From contig CALMUP010000028.1 of the NCBI GenBank assembly GCA_937872895.1, positions 62,001 to 126,000 of the forward strand: a stretch of DNA of 64,000 nt, given 5' to 3'. This document shows positions 35,853 to 50,028 of this stretch, in pieces (position 1 is the stretch's first letter; each line of letters opens with the position of its first letter). The position numbers were made by a program, and so were the translations under genes. A model generated the notes under the pieces. The model was not told the DNA's origin, ran no database searches, and worked only from the letters and a program-made list of their open reading frames with translations. The stretch is from an uncultured Verrucomicrobiota bacterium. Its GTDB lineage: Bacteria; Verrucomicrobiota; Kiritimatiellia; CAIVKH01.

Positions 35853-36005
35853 TTACTTGATCTCGCGATGAATCGTGTGCTTACGCTCGGCCGAGCAGAA
35901 TTTCTTCAGCTCAACACGCTCGGTGCTCAGCTTCTTGTTCTTGGTCGATGTATAATTGCGACGCTTGCACTCGGTACAAGCCAATGTAATCAATTCCCGG
36001 GCCAT
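35853..36005 (-). CDS. rpmG: 50S ribosomal protein L33, with an incomplete zinc site
   Basis: A 50-residue L33 ([34 protein letters not shown]). The first zinc pair (Cys10, Cys13) is present, but the second pair has lost one member: Cys37-Ser-Ala-Glu40 instead of CxxC. The start is the ATG at 36005; the frame upstream is not family-like. It lies between tuf and tRNA-Trp. Confidence 0.95.
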   Translation of the reverse strand: MARELITLACTECKRRNYTSTKNKKLSTERVELKKFCSAERKHTIHREIK

Positions 36006-36032
36006 GTGATCCTCGTCGGATAACATCCACGA

Positions 36033-36058
36033 CCCCGGCCAGCCTGAACTGACCGGGG
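36033..36058 (-). other. Hairpin between tuf and rpmG
   Basis: A 10-bp stem with one G-U pair (36033-36042 with 36049-36058) lies 20 bases after the tuf stop. No T run follows on the minus strand, so it is more likely an RNA processing or stability element than a terminator. Confidence 0.4.
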
Positions 36059-36077
36059 CCGCGTTGTTGATCAATCG

Positions 36078-37286
<1,209 letters not shown>

Positions 37287-37342
37287 ATTTGCTCTCCTCG
37301 CCTACGATGTCCGTTTATCTTGTTACACGTTACTAGTTTTTC

Positions 37343-37418
37343 TGGAGCCCACGAGCGGGATTGAACCGCTGACCTCGTCCTTACCAAGGACGTGCTCTAC
37401 CAACTGAGCTACGTGGGC
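37343..37418 (-). tRNA. tRNA-Thr (anticodon GGT)
   Basis: A 76-base cloverleaf. Acceptor GCCCACG pairs with CGTGGGC, D-arm GCTCAGTTGGTAGAGC is present, the anticodon loop TTGGTAA sits between GTCCT and AGGAC, the T-arm is GCGGTTCAATCCCGC, and the discriminator T is followed by an encoded CCA. It is 56 bases upstream of tuf in the same direction. Confidence 0.97.
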
Positions 37419-37812
37419 CGATCCCATCGCACGTCCAAACCGTCGGTACAGGCAACCGCAAAACCCCGCCTGAAACCGGCCAAACCCGCCTTACCGGCTA
37501 ATGCCAGTCAGGCAACCCGCACACCCAAACCCGAAGGCCATCGCCTGCCGTGCTAGACGACAAGACAAGACAACCGCGACCCTTCACCCTACATCCCCGA
37601 GGGGTTACGCGTTGCTTGGCTGTGTGATTATCGTTCTGTTCAAGGGGGTTTTCACCACCTTTTCGAGAAAGAATCAGTCCGCAAATGTAGCGACCAACGA
37701 CGGCAAGTCAACAGGATTTTTACAAAAAATAAAATGTCTTTTCAGGATTCGATGAAATCGGCATCGTCCTGCGCAGGGCTGCCAAACGATAGCGGTCCGA
37801 TTGGATATCAGA
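37419..37812 (-). other. Divergent control region between tRNA-Thr/tuf and purK
   Basis: About 390 bases without a convincing gene. An 84-codon plus-strand frame at 37501-37755 has no family features and contains an AT-rich tract, so it is not called. The region contains a minus-strand promoter candidate (37684-37711) and, on the plus strand, a TAAAAT at 37730-37735 that could serve as a -10 for purK without a clear -35. Confidence 0.6.
37684..37711 (-). promoter_or_regulatory. Candidate sigma70 promoter of the tRNA-Thr/tuf superoperon
   Basis: TTGACT (37706-37711), 16-base spacer, TACATT (37684-37689) on the minus strand. It would leave a leader of about 260 bases before tRNA-Thr; a nearer promoter cannot be excluded. 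Confidence 0.4.
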
Positions 37813-38955
37813 ATGGATAAACCGTTGCAATTGGGAATTTTAGGAGGCGGGCAACTCGCCCTGATGCTGGCACAGGCCGCCGCGGCTCTGCCCATCCGGA
37901 CCTCGATCATGGTAAAACGCTTGACGGATGCATTGCCCGGTCTGACCGGCTCGGCGATCGAGGGTGATTGGGATGACCCGGCCGTGGCGGCCGCGTTTGC
38001 CGGTACCGTGAATGTGGTTACGCTGGAAAATGAGTTTGTCGCGCCGGCGGCCCTGGCGGCGATCGAAGGTGCCGGGGTGTTGTTGCGGCCCGGCTTGGCG
38101 ACCATCCGGTTGATTCAGGACAAATGGACGCAGAAGGAGGCGATGGTCCGCCATGGATTGCCGGTGGTGGCGAGCCGGCCGGTGGGGCAACCGGGCGACC
38201 TGGCGGCTTTTGCGGCGGAACATGGCTGGCCGGTGGTCCTCAAGCGCCGTCATTTCGGTTACGACGGGAAAGGCAATGCCACGGTCCGCGGTCCCACGGA
38301 TGTCGCCGCGGCGTGGGAGAAACTGCACGTGAATGCGGCTGGCCTCTATGCCGAGGCGTTCTGTCCGTTTGTCCGCGAACTGGCGGTCATGGTGACACGT
38401 GGCGCGGATGGCGCGTGCGCGGTGTATCCGGTGGCCGATACGGTGCAGCGCGATCATATCTGCCATGTGGTGACCGCGCCTTCGGATCTGTCCCCTGCCC
38501 TCGCCGCGAATGCGCAGGACCTGGCCCGCCGCGCGGTGGAATCCATCGACGCGGTGGGTACGGTGGGTGTGGAGATGTTCCTGACTTCCGACCACCGCAT
38601 CGTGATCAACGAACTGGCCCCGCGCGTCCATAATTCCGGCCACTACACGATCGAGGGTTGCGTGTGCTCGCAATTCGAGAACCACCTGCGGGCGGTGGCA
38701 GGGTTGCCGCTGGGCTCGACCGCGATGGTAGCCCCGTACGCGGCGATGGTGAACCTGCTGGGTGATGGCGATGGCGATGGCCACCCGGCCGGGTACGAGG
38801 AGGCGGTGCGGGTACCCGGCGCACACCTGCACCTGTATGGCAAGGCGCGCAGCACACGCGGCCGGAAGATGGGCCATGTGACCGCTCTGGGCACCACCCG
38901 GGAGGAAGCACTGGAAACCGCGCAACGTTGCGCTGCGGCATTGCGTTTCGGCTGA
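37813..38955 (+). CDS. purK: N5-carboxyaminoimidazole ribonucleotide synthase
   Basis: PurK uses ATP and bicarbonate to carboxylate aminoimidazole ribonucleotide in purine synthesis. ATP-grasp fold: N-terminal LGILGGGQLALMLAQAA, ATP-binding VVLKRRHFGYDGKGNATV and Mg-binding INELAPRVHNSGHYTIEGC. The ATG at 37813 gives 380 residues; a TTG at 37801 is less likely. It is followed after 21 bases by purE, which acts next. Confidence 0.95.
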   Translation: MDKPLQLGILGGGQLALMLAQAAAALPIRTSIMVKRLTDALPGLTGSAIEGDWDDPAVAAAFAGTVNVVTLENEFVAPAALAAIEGAGVLLRPGLATIRLIQDKWTQKEAMVRHGLPVVASRPVGQPGDLAAFAAEHGWPVVLKRRHFGYDGKGNATVRGPTDVAAAWEKLHVNAAGLYAEAFCPFVRELAVMVTRGADGACAVYPVADTVQRDHICHVVTAPSDLSPALAANAQDLARRAVESIDAVGTVGVEMFLTSDHRIVINELAPRVHNSGHYTIEGCVCSQFENHLRAVAGLPLGSTAMVAPYAAMVNLLGDGDGDGHPAGYEEAVRVPGAHLHLYGKARSTRGRKMGHVTALGTTREEALETAQRCAAALRFG

Positions 38956-38976
38956 GCTTGGCTTTATCCTCCGCGC

Positions 38977-39462
38977 ATGAAACCACTGGTCGGCATCATC
39001 ATGGGCAGCGATTCGGACCTGCCCACCATGCAGAAAGCGGCGGAAGCCCTCGCGGAGTTCGGCATACCCTACGAGATCAAGGTGGTCTCCGCCCACCGCA
39101 CCCCGGACGATATGGCGCGGTATGCGAAGGCGGCGGCGCGGCGCGGCCTGAAGGTGATTATCGCCGGGGCGGGCGGTGCGGCCCACCTGCCCGGCATGAC
39201 CGCGAGCCATACCGTGCTGCCGGTGATCGGCGTGCCGATCGAATCGAAGGCGTTGAAGGGCATGGACTCGCTGTTGTCGATCGCCCAGATGCCGGCCGGG
39301 ATCCCGGTGGCGACGGTGGCGATCGGGAACGGGCGGAATGCCGGCCTGCTCGCCGCGGCGATGCTGGCCATCCACGACGCGAAACTCACGGCGAAACTCG
39401 AGGCGTTCCGCAAGCAGCAAGCCGCCGAATCGCGGCGCAAGAACCGCAACCTTCCGGGATAA
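38977..39462 (+). CDS. purE: N5-carboxyaminoimidazole ribonucleotide mutase
   Basis: PurE moves the carboxyl group of N5-CAIR to make CAIR, the step after PurK. It shows [42 protein letters not shown] and [20 protein letters not shown]. 161 residues, the class I length, and the PurK partner confirms the bacterial two-step route. Confidence 0.97.
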   Translation: MKPLVGIIMGSDSDLPTMQKAAEALAEFGIPYEIKVVSAHRTPDDMARYAKAAARRGLKVIIAGAGGAAHLPGMTASHTVLPVIGVPIESKALKGMDSLLSIAQMPAGIPVATVAIGNGRNAGLLAAAMLAIHDAKLTAKLEAFRKQQAAESRRKNRNLPG

Positions 39463-39547
39463 CCGATCGGAAGATTCCAAGGCCTGGACAGAACGGACGC
39501 GGTCTTTTCCAATCCTTGGACAATCTCGCGGGAGAAAACGCGGCCGT

Positions 39548-40510
39548 TCAGCGCGCGAGGTAGGTCGACACGTAGTCCGCCACCCCGGCCTCGAGCGTGG
39601 TGAACGCATCGCGGTAGCCGGCAGCCCGCAACTTATCGATGCGCGCCTCGGTGTGGTACTGGTACTTGGCGCGCAGCGTTTCCGGCATCTCGATGAACTC
39701 GATGTTCGCGGGGCGCTTCATCGCGGCAAACACGGCGCGCGCGAGATCGAGCCAGGTGCGGCAGGCCCCGGTGCCGACATTGAATAAACCGGACACGTCG
39801 CGGTGGCGGTCGAAGTACAGGCAGACATTCACCGCATCCTTGACGTAGACGAAGTCGCGCACCTGTTCGCCGTCGCGGTAGTCGGGATGGTAGGACTTGA
39901 ACAGCTTGACCGCACCGGTGGCGAGGATCTGGCCGTAGGCCTTGTGAACAACCGAGCGCATGTCGCCCTTGTGGTCTTCGCGTGGGCCGTAGACATTGAA
40001 GAACTTGAGGCCGACGATCCGGCCGAGCAGGTTGTTGCGCAGGGCCCAGAGGTCGAACATGTGCTTGGAATAGCCGTACATGTTCAGCGGCCGCAGGGTC
40101 GGGGTGACCGCATCGTCGTCGGAATAGCCGAGGGCACCGTCGCCGTAGGTCGCGCCGCTGGAGGCATAGATGAAGCGCGTGCCGGAGGCGAGGCACCAGG
40201 AGCAGAGTTCCTTGGTCACGGCAAAGTTGTTGTCGGCGAGGTAGGCGGCATTGGTCTCCGTGGTGGCGCTGCATGCGCCCATGTGGAAGATGGCGGAAAC
40301 GCTGCCGAGCTTGTTGTCGGCGACCGCGCGGCGGAAGGTGTCGCGGTCCATGTAGTCATCGTACTTCAGGCCGACGAGGTTCTTCCATTTCTCGTCGCAG
40401 GCGAGGTCGTCGACGACGAGGATGTTGTCATCGCCGCGTGCGTTGAGGGCCGCGATGATGTTGCTGCCGATGAAACCGGCGCCGCCGGTGACGATGAAAC
40501 GTTCGCTCAT
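39548..40510 (-). CDS. rfaD: ADP-L-glycero-D-manno-heptose 6-epimerase
   Basis: RfaD (HldD) epimerises ADP-heptose for the LPS inner core. SDR fold: NAD-binding GGAGFIGSNI at residues 8-17, the catalytic Ser/Thr region YASSGATYG and Tyr-Lys in MYGYSKHMFD, followed by KFFNVYGPREDHKG. 320 residues. Its ATG overlaps the stop of the heptose adenylyltransferase gene by four bases, so the two consecutive enzymes are translationally coupled. This supports a heptose-containing LPS. Confidence 0.95.
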   Translation of the reverse strand: MSERFIVTGGAGFIGSNIIAALNARGDDNILVVDDLACDEKWKNLVGLKYDDYMDRDTFRRAVADNKLGSVSAIFHMGACSATTETNAAYLADNNFAVTKELCSWCLASGTRFIYASSGATYGDGALGYSDDDAVTPTLRPLNMYGYSKHMFDLWALRNNLLGRIVGLKFFNVYGPREDHKGDMRSVVHKAYGQILATGAVKLFKSYHPDYRDGEQVRDFVYVKDAVNVCLYFDRHRDVSGLFNVGTGACRTWLDLARAVFAAMKRPANIEFIEMPETLRAKYQYHTEARIDKLRAAGYRDAFTTLEAGVADYVSTYLAR

Positions 40511-41007
40511 GGCTTCTCCCGATAGACTTCCAGTATACGCTGGATCGCGTTCGAGGTCGAGCGCCCGGCCACCATGTCGGCGAGCACGACCTTGCCGCCA
40601 TGGGCCTCGACGATGTCGCGCCCGCTGACGTAGTGCGCCCAGTCGGCACCCTTGACCAGCACCTGCGGGATGATCTCGCCGATGAGCTCCTTCGGCTCGT
40701 CCTCGTCGAACACCACGACGTAATCAACACACTCGAGGCCGGCGAGGACCAGGGCCCGGTCGCCCTGCGGATTCACCGGGCGCTTGTCGCCCTTGTAGCG
40801 TTTCACGGAAGCGTCGGAGTTGAGTCCAACGACCAGTGCATCGCCCTGGGCCCGCGCGAAGTTCAGGTACGTAACGTGACCGGCATGGAGGATATCGAAC
40901 GCCCCGTTGGTGAAGACCAGGGAGCGCCCCTCGCGCTGCAGGCGGTCCCGCTCCGCGCGCATCGCGGAACGGGACAGGATCTTCTCGCTGGGGGCGCGCA
41001 CCGGCAT
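40507..41007 (-). CDS. rfaE2: D-glycero-beta-D-manno-heptose 1-phosphate adenylyltransferase
   Basis: Activates heptose 1-phosphate with ATP to ADP-heptose, upstream of RfaD. The 166-residue protein is the nucleotidyltransferase half of HldE alone: FTNGAFDILHAGHVTYL with HxGH at 41-44, VVGLNSDASVKRYKG, and the C-terminal GRSTSNAIQRIL. The kinase half (HldA type) is not in the window. The ATG at 41007 is two bases after the icd stop; a longer frame overlapping icd is an artefact. Confidence 0.95.
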   Translation of the reverse strand: MPVRAPSEKILSRSAMRAERDRLQREGRSLVFTNGAFDILHAGHVTYLNFARAQGDALVVGLNSDASVKRYKGDKRPVNPQGDRALVLAGLECVDYVVVFDEDEPKELIGEIIPQVLVKGADWAHYVSGRDIVEAHGGKVVLADMVAGRSTSNAIQRILEVYREKP

Positions 41008-41009
41008 GG

Positions 41010-42266
<1,257 letters not shown>

Positions 42267-42304
42267 GTCGTATTCCCCTTCTTCTCGTTGTCGTTAAAAC
42301 GTCG

Positions 42305-44953
<2,649 letters not shown>

Positions 44954-44983
44954 ACGGGGCGATGCTCCAGCGTGGCGGCGGGT

Positions 44984-46054
44984 TTAGTCTTCGGAACCGG
45001 AACCGGCTCCGGCCAGCACCACGTCCTTCGACTTCTCCATGATTTTCTCGATCAGGGTCTTCTGCATTTCCGGGTCGTTCTTCAGCGCATCGCGTACCCC
45101 GTCGCGGCCCTGGCCCAGTTGCTGGCCGTCGTAGGACAGCCACGAACCGCGCTTCTCGATCAGGCCGAGGGTGATTGCGGCATCGATGATCGAGCCGGTC
45201 CACGAGATGCCCTCGGAGTAGAGGATGTCGAATTCGGCTTCGGCGAACGGAGGGGCCACCTTGTTCTTGACCACCTTGACCTTGGTGCGGTTGCCGACGA
45301 CCTTGCCGCTCGGGTCCTTCATCGTGGCGATACGGCGGATGTCCATGCGGACCGAGGCGTAGAACTTCAGCGCGCGGCCGCCGGGGGTCGTTTCCGGGTT
45401 GCCGAACATGACGCCGATCTTCTCGCGGATCTGGTTGGTGAAGATGCAGCAGGTCTTGGACTTGTTGATCGAGCCGGTCAGTTTGCGGAGGGCCTGCGAC
45501 ATCAGGCGGGCCTGGAGGCCGACATGGGAGTCGCCCATCTGGCCCTCGAGTTCCGCGCGCGGGGCGAGGGCGGCCACGGAGTCGATGACGATGACGTCGA
45601 GCGAGTTGCTCTTGACCAGGGTCTCGGCGATGTTCAGCGCTTCTTCACCGGAGTCGGGCTGGGAAACCAGCAGTTCGTCGAGGTTGACCCCGATCTTCTT
45701 GGCGTAGCCGGGATCCAGCGCGTGTTCGGCATCGATGAACGCGCAGAGCCCGCCCGCCTTCTGGGCGTTGGCGATGATGTGGGAAACCAGCGTGGTCTTG
45801 CCCGAGGATTCGGGGCCGAAGATCTCGATCACGCGGCCGCGCGGCACGCCGCCGACGCCGAGCGCGATATCGAGGGTAAGGGCGCCGGTCGAAATGGCCG
45901 GGACCGACTTCTTCGATTCCTCGTTGCCGAGGCGCATGATCGCTCCGTCGCCGAATTCCTTCTGGATCTGGGCGAGGACCGCGCTCAGGGCGGCGGGCAG
46001 TTTCGATGCGCCTTTTTCGGCGACCACGTCGGTGTTCTTGGAGGCTTTGGCCAT
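44984..46054 (-). CDS. recA: Recombinase RecA
   Basis: RecA catalyses strand exchange and co-activates the SOS response. Walker [10 protein letters not shown] is at 80-88. [20 protein letters not shown], the L2 DNA-binding loop region ([20 protein letters not shown]) and [20 protein letters not shown] are typical. 356 residues, normal length, with the usual acidic C-terminus. Upstream is a near-consensus promoter; no LexA box was recognised. Confidence 0.98.
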   Translation of the reverse strand: MAKASKNTDVVAEKGASKLPAALSAVLAQIQKEFGDGAIMRLGNEESKKSVPAISTGALTLDIALGVGGVPRGRVIEIFGPESSGKTTLVSHIIANAQKAGGLCAFIDAEHALDPGYAKKIGVNLDELLVSQPDSGEEALNIAETLVKSNSLDVIVIDSVAALAPRAELEGQMGDSHVGLQARLMSQALRKLTGSINKSKTCCIFTNQIREKIGVMFGNPETTPGGRALKFYASVRMDIRRIATMKDPSGKVVGNRTKVKVVKNKVAPPFAEAEFDILYSEGISWTGSIIDAAITLGLIEKRGSWLSYDGQQLGQGRDGVRDALKNDPEMQKTLIEKIMEKSKDVVLAGAGSGSED

Positions 46055-46175
46055 GGCTCGGGATTCCTTTATGGGTAAAGTGCGACTGATTATGTGGTTG
46101 TGACGGGGACCCGATCCATGGTGTGCGGGCTGCTGGGCACAGTACGCGATCGACCGGAACCTCGGCGAAGTGCGT

Positions 46176-46205
46176 ATTGTTAATCCACGGAATTGCGGAT
46201 GTCAA
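46176..46205 (-). promoter_or_regulatory. Candidate sigma70 promoter of recA
   Basis: TTGACA (46200-46205), 18-base spacer, AACAAT (46176-46181) on the minus strand. It leaves a leader of about 115 bases before the recA ATG at 46054. The -35 is perfect; the -10 is fair. Confidence 0.45.
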
Positions 46206-46245
46206 TGCGCCCGCACGAGGGGTTTCGGGTGCCGAACGGGGGCGG

Positions 46246-47139
46246 TCAGCGCGGTCCGATGACGCGCCAGCGGCCGAGGCCGTTGGTGAATCCGGACAGC
46301 GGCTCAGCCTCGAAGACCAGATCGTCGCCGTCCGGGATCGTGCAGTAGACCTCGACATAGCCGGTGCGGCCGTACTGCATCAGGAAACTCACGCGGCCGG
46401 TACCGTCGATGTCGGACAAGCCGACGATGCGCCACGGCAGGAGGGTGGCCGGATTGTCCGAACCGGCGATGGGGCTGACCTCGAGAAGTTCCGCGCCGTT
46501 CATCCAGAGGATGGCGGCTTCGCCGGTGCGCGGGCGTTCGACCACGATATCCGGGAAGGTGTCGCCATCGACATCACCTGCGGCGACCACGGACCAGGTG
46601 CGGTAGGTTTCCCATCCCTGAATGAAGACAAGCGAGACCAGTTCAAAATCAACCAGGTAGGCGATGGCCCACACGCCGGACGCTTCATGCCGCACGAGCA
46701 GGTCGCCATACCCGTCGGCATCGAAATCCGCGGTGGTCAGTACGCTCCAGCCTTTGAAGGTGTCGGCGTCGAACAGGAAATCGGTGGCGATGATGTTGGT
46801 CTGGTTCATGATCGACCAGATGTACTGATCGGTATCGCCGTAACGCCACAAGAGGTCCTCGGTGCCATCGAAATCGAGATCCAGCGAACCAATCAGGCGA
46901 AGCGGCCGCACATCGAATCCGCCGCCGAGGTAACCACCCCATACCCATTCGTTCTCCACCAGGCCGAGGGCGGCGACGTAGCCGGTTTCCTGGTGTTGAA
47001 GGATGACGTCGCCATAGCCATCGCCGTCGAGATCGCCCTTGGCCGCGCGGGCCACGGTGTTGGTGTTGGTCTGGGCGAACAGCGGGGTGGCGAATCCGGA
47101 GAGCAGAAGGGCCACGAAGATCCATCGGTGCATGTTCAT
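46246..47139 (-). CDS. Secreted FG-GAP/VCBS repeat protein
   Basis: A 297-residue protein with a signal peptide (residues 1-22, ending PLFAQ) followed by five tandem repeats of about 50 residues. Each opens with a calcium-type Asp motif (GDLDGDGYGDVILQH, GSLDLDFDGTEDLLWR, ADFDADGYGDLLVRH, GDVDGDTFPDIVVER, SDIDGTGRVSFLMQ) and ends in a Gly/Trp strand. This matches integrin-like FG-GAP blades, although five is fewer than a full seven-blade propeller. Role probably extracellular binding; no catalytic residues are evident. It lies between recA and cinA as a likely single gene. Confidence 0.8.
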   Translation of the reverse strand: MNMHRWIFVALLLSGFATPLFAQTNTNTVARAAKGDLDGDGYGDVILQHQETGYVAALGLVENEWVWGGYLGGGFDVRPLRLIGSLDLDFDGTEDLLWRYGDTDQYIWSIMNQTNIIATDFLFDADTFKGWSVLTTADFDADGYGDLLVRHEASGVWAIAYLVDFELVSLVFIQGWETYRTWSVVAAGDVDGDTFPDIVVERPRTGEAAILWMNGAELLEVSPIAGSDNPATLLPWRIVGLSDIDGTGRVSFLMQYGRTGYVEVYCTIPDGDDLVFEAEPLSGFTNGLGRWRVIGPR

Positions 47140-47174
47140 GGTGATACCCTAGCGGGAAAGGGCGCTGCTGTTAA

Positions 47175-48407
47175 TCACGATTTTTGCAGGGCCCGGCGCA
47201 ACAGGTCCAGGGCGAGGGTGGCGGCGGACTCACGGATGACGCCGCGTCCCCCACCCAACCGCAACGCGGCGGTGCTGGAACCGGCCGCGCCTTCACAGGC
47301 GATATAAACCAGGCCGACCGGCTTCTCGGGCGTGCCGCCATCGGGACCGGCCACGCCAGTGATCGCGACGCCCCAATCGGCTCCGAGCCGCTGCCGTGCC
47401 CCGTGCGCCATGGCGCGGGCGACCGGCTCGCTGACCGCGCCGTGAGCAGCGAGAAGATCGGCCGGTACATCCAGCAGGTCGCGCTTCGCATCGTTGTGGT
47501 AGGCAATGACCCCGCCGCGGAAGTAGCGCGACGACCCCGGCAGGTCGGTCATCCGTTGTCCGAGCAATCCGCCGGTGCAGGATTCGGCCACCGCCATGGT
47601 TTGACCGGCCGCTTTCAGCAGATCGGCCACCACCTGTTCCATCGTGGTTTCGGCCTCGGCGTAGATCCATTCACCCAGCGCGCCGCGTACCGCCGCGGCG
47701 GCCTGGTCGAGCGCGTCGGCGTTTCCATCCTGCTCGCGCAGCCGGATCGACACCCGGCCCGGTTCGGCGCAATAGGCGGCCTCGACCGGCAGCCCGGGAA
47801 ATGGTGTACCGGCCAGTTTCGCTGCAATATCCGATTCCCCCAACCCGGCGGTCTGGAACGATACCACCCGGGTGGCGCGTGCCGCCCCGGTGGCCAGGAG
47901 CCACGGCAATACATGGTCGATCATCACGCCCTGGAATTCGCGGGGTGGACCGGGAAGCAGGAAGACGTGGCGATCACCGACCGACAGGTGCTCACCCGGC
48001 GCGAGTCCGTGGCGGTTGGCAAGCACCACCGCGTCTTCGACGACGAGGGCATGGCGCTCGACGGTCGCATTCAGCGGTTTGTTGCGTTCACGGTAACAAT
48101 CCACGACATACTGGCGGGTGGGTTCGTGCATTACCACGCGGGAGCGGGCCCACGCGGCCACGACATCGCGGGTGACATCGTCGGTGGTGGGGCCGAGTCC
48201 GCCGGTAAGGATCACCACCTCGGCGCGGGAGGCGGCGCCGATCAGGGCATCGCGGATGGATGCCGCATCGTCGGAGACCGTCGTGTCGCGGGCAAGGTCC
48301 CAACCGATGGCCGCTAGTTTCGCACCGAGCCAGGCGGCATGGCGGTTGACGACCCGGCCGTCGAGCAATTCGGCACCGGTGGTGACCAGTTCCAGCCGCG
48401 GGGTCAT
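47175..48407 (-). CDS. cinA: CinA-family NMN amidase / ADP-ribose pyrophosphatase
   Basis: CinA salvages pyridine nucleotides. The N-terminal molybdopterin-binding-like domain (ELVTTGAELLDGRVVNRHAA, VILTGGLGPTTDDVTRDV) is a COG1058 pyrophosphatase, and the C-terminal PncC amidase domain has MAVAESCTGGLLGQRMTDLP and GVAGPDGGTPEKPVGLVYIA. The ATG at 48407 gives 410 residues and overlaps the galE stop by four bases; the longer frame from 48491 runs inside galE and is rejected. Confidence 0.93.
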   Translation of the reverse strand: MTPRLELVTTGAELLDGRVVNRHAAWLGAKLAAIGWDLARDTTVSDDAASIRDALIGAASRAEVVILTGGLGPTTDDVTRDVVAAWARSRVVMHEPTRQYVVDCYRERNKPLNATVERHALVVEDAVVLANRHGLAPGEHLSVGDRHVFLLPGPPREFQGVMIDHVLPWLLATGAARATRVVSFQTAGLGESDIAAKLAGTPFPGLPVEAAYCAEPGRVSIRLREQDGNADALDQAAAAVRGALGEWIYAEAETTMEQVVADLLKAAGQTMAVAESCTGGLLGQRMTDLPGSSRYFRGGVIAYHNDAKRDLLDVPADLLAAHGAVSEPVARAMAHGARQRLGADWGVAITGVAGPDGGTPEKPVGLVYIACEGAAGSSTAALRLGGGRGVIRESAATLALDLLRRALQKS

Positions 48408-49375
48408 TTCGGGTAGCCGCAGGGGTGGCGTTGATGCCAGCTCCACGCATGCTGCATGATCGTGCTCAGCTCGGGATATTCCGGCTTCCAACCCAGGACG
48501 GCATGGGCCTTGTCGGCAGCGGCAATCAGCTTGGCCGGATCGCCGGGGCGGCGCGGCGCGAGGTCCACCGGAATGGCATGCCCGGTGATCTCGCGGGCGA
48601 TCTTGATGACTTCGAGCACGGAATAACCGTCACCGTTGCCGAGGTTGAAGGCGCCCTGCATCGCGCCTTCGAGGGCGAGCCGGTGGGCCTGGGCCAGATC
48701 GACGATGTGGATGTAGTCACGAACGCAGGAACCATCCGGCGTCGGATAGTCGGTTCCGAACACCTGCACCTTGTCGCGTTGTCCGAGGGCAACCCTCAGC
48801 ACATTCGGGATCAGATGGGTCTCGGGTTCGTGGTCCTCGCCGAAGCGCTCGGTCGCGCCGGCGGCGTTGAAGTAACGCAGGAAGACGGACTGGAGGTTCT
48901 TGCGCTCGCGGAACCAGGTCAGAACTTTCTCGAATTGGAGCTTCGATTCGCCATACGGGTTGGTCGGACGCTGCGGCAGGTCCTCGGTCATCGGGACGAT
49001 CTCAGGCTGGCCGTAGGTTGCGCAGGTGGAGGAAAAGACGATGCGTGGGACACCGACCGTGGTCATCGCCTCGACGAGGTTAAGACCGCCGACCACGTTG
49101 TTGCGGAAATACATCATCGGGTCATCCATCGACTCCCCGACCAGGGCGTACGCGGCGAAGTGCATCACCGCGTCGGGTTTGACCGACTTCATCGCGCCGA
49201 GAATGTCGGAGGGGTTGCGCAGGTCGCCCTGGATGAAGGTGGCGCGCTCATCCACCGCGGCACGGTGTCCCCTCTCCAGGCTGTCGAAAACCCACACCTT
49301 GTGACCGCGGTTCAGAAGCTGCTCGGTGGTTACACTGCCGATGTAGCCGGCCCCGCCGGTGAGTAGAATATTCAT
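48404..49375 (-). CDS. galE: UDP-glucose 4-epimerase
   Basis: Interconverts UDP-glucose and UDP-galactose for surface glycans and galactose use. SDR fold: NAD-binding GGAGYIGS at 7-14, FSSTCATYG (active-site Ser/Thr), and the catalytic pair Tyr141 and Lys145 in YGESK. GEDHEPETHLIPNVL and GTDYPTPDGSCVRDYIHI are typical of the family. 323 residues. Followed by the coupled cinA. Confidence 0.95.
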   Translation of the reverse strand: MNILLTGGAGYIGSVTTEQLLNRGHKVWVFDSLERGHRAAVDERATFIQGDLRNPSDILGAMKSVKPDAVMHFAAYALVGESMDDPMMYFRNNVVGGLNLVEAMTTVGVPRIVFSSTCATYGQPEIVPMTEDLPQRPTNPYGESKLQFEKVLTWFRERKNLQSVFLRYFNAAGATERFGEDHEPETHLIPNVLRVALGQRDKVQVFGTDYPTPDGSCVRDYIHIVDLAQAHRLALEGAMQGAFNLGNGDGYSVLEVIKIAREITGHAIPVDLAPRRPGDPAKLIAAADKAHAVLGWKPEYPELSTIMQHAWSWHQRHPCGYPK

Positions 49376-49435
49376 GGGTTTATCCTAGTCCGACTGACTT
49401 GCCATGCAATGTTTTTTGGGATTCACCAACGAACA

Positions 49436-49900
49436 TTACCCTTTCTCGTCTACTGGCGAATCCCCGTCAGGCTTGTGCTGTTCCAGCGCCCAACTCATAT
49501 CATCGGCGCGGTCGAGCACCTCGTCAGCGATTAGGATTGGGGCCTTCAGTTGTAGTGCCAGTGCGATGGAGTCGCTGGGTCGCGCATCGACCTCGAGCAT
49601 GTTGCGCCCCCCACCCTCCAGTTGCTGGTACATGAACAGGCGGGCGAAGTAGGTGTCCTCCTTGAGGTCGTTGATCACGACCTTCTGCAGGACAACGCCG
49701 AGCCCGCCGAGGATGTTCTCGATCAGGTCGTGGGTCAGCGGGCGGGGCTTGCGGATGTCGTGCATGGCCATGGTGATGGCTGCGGCGACGGAGTGATCGA
49801 CGAAAATCGCGATGACCTTCACGCCATCGGTGAGGAACACGCCACAACCGTTTGGGGTGGGAACCAGTGCTTTGACGGTAACGGGGACTTCGTGTTTCAT
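49436..49900 (-). CDS. BFN-domain (DUF151, bifunctional nuclease family) protein
   Basis: A 154-residue protein with the BFN domain at about residues 8-130: GVFLTDGVKVIAIFVDHSVA, DLIENILGGLGVVLQKVVIN and the highly conserved EVDARPSDSIALALQLKAPI. Members occur in many bacteria and in plants, where nuclease activity has been reported; the bacterial role is unclear. The C-terminal 20 residues are acidic and variable. It is followed by nothing coding for 60 bases and preceded by the 24-residue peptide. Confidence 0.88.
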   Translation of the reverse strand: MKHEVPVTVKALVPTPNGCGVFLTDGVKVIAIFVDHSVAAAITMAMHDIRKPRPLTHDLIENILGGLGVVLQKVVINDLKEDTYFARLFMYQQLEGGGRNMLEVDARPSDSIALALQLKAPILIADEVLDRADDMSWALEQHKPDGDSPVDEKG

Positions 49901-49924
49901 GGTGTTCCCGTCCGGAGGTACACC

Positions 49925-49999
49925 TCACATCCCCTTGGTGATGTGGTACACCATGTAGAAGATGCCGATGATCATAAACGCTGACAGTGCGGTATCCAT
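49925..49999 (-). CDS. Putative 24-residue single-pass membrane peptide
   Basis: A short frame (MDTALSAFMIIGIFYMVYHI and four more residues ending KGM) with a single hydrophobic segment. AAGGGA lies five bases before the ATG, which is a good ribosome site. It sits between clpB (29-base gap) and the BFN gene (24-base gap), all on the minus strand. Too short to assign to a family; the ribosome site and the hydrophobic pattern argue it may be made. Confidence 0.5.
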   Translation of the reverse strand: MDTALSAFMIIGIFYMVYHITKGM

Positions 50000-50028
50000 G
50001 GATCCCTTACTTCACGACGTCATCATGG

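Noticed and set aside
36033-36058. Terminator after tuf
   Set aside because: The stem is good but no T run follows, so it is listed only as a hairpin.
37501-37755. 84-codon plus-strand frame in the tuf/purK gap
   Set aside because: No family features, no ribosome site and its end is an AT-rich promoter-like tract.
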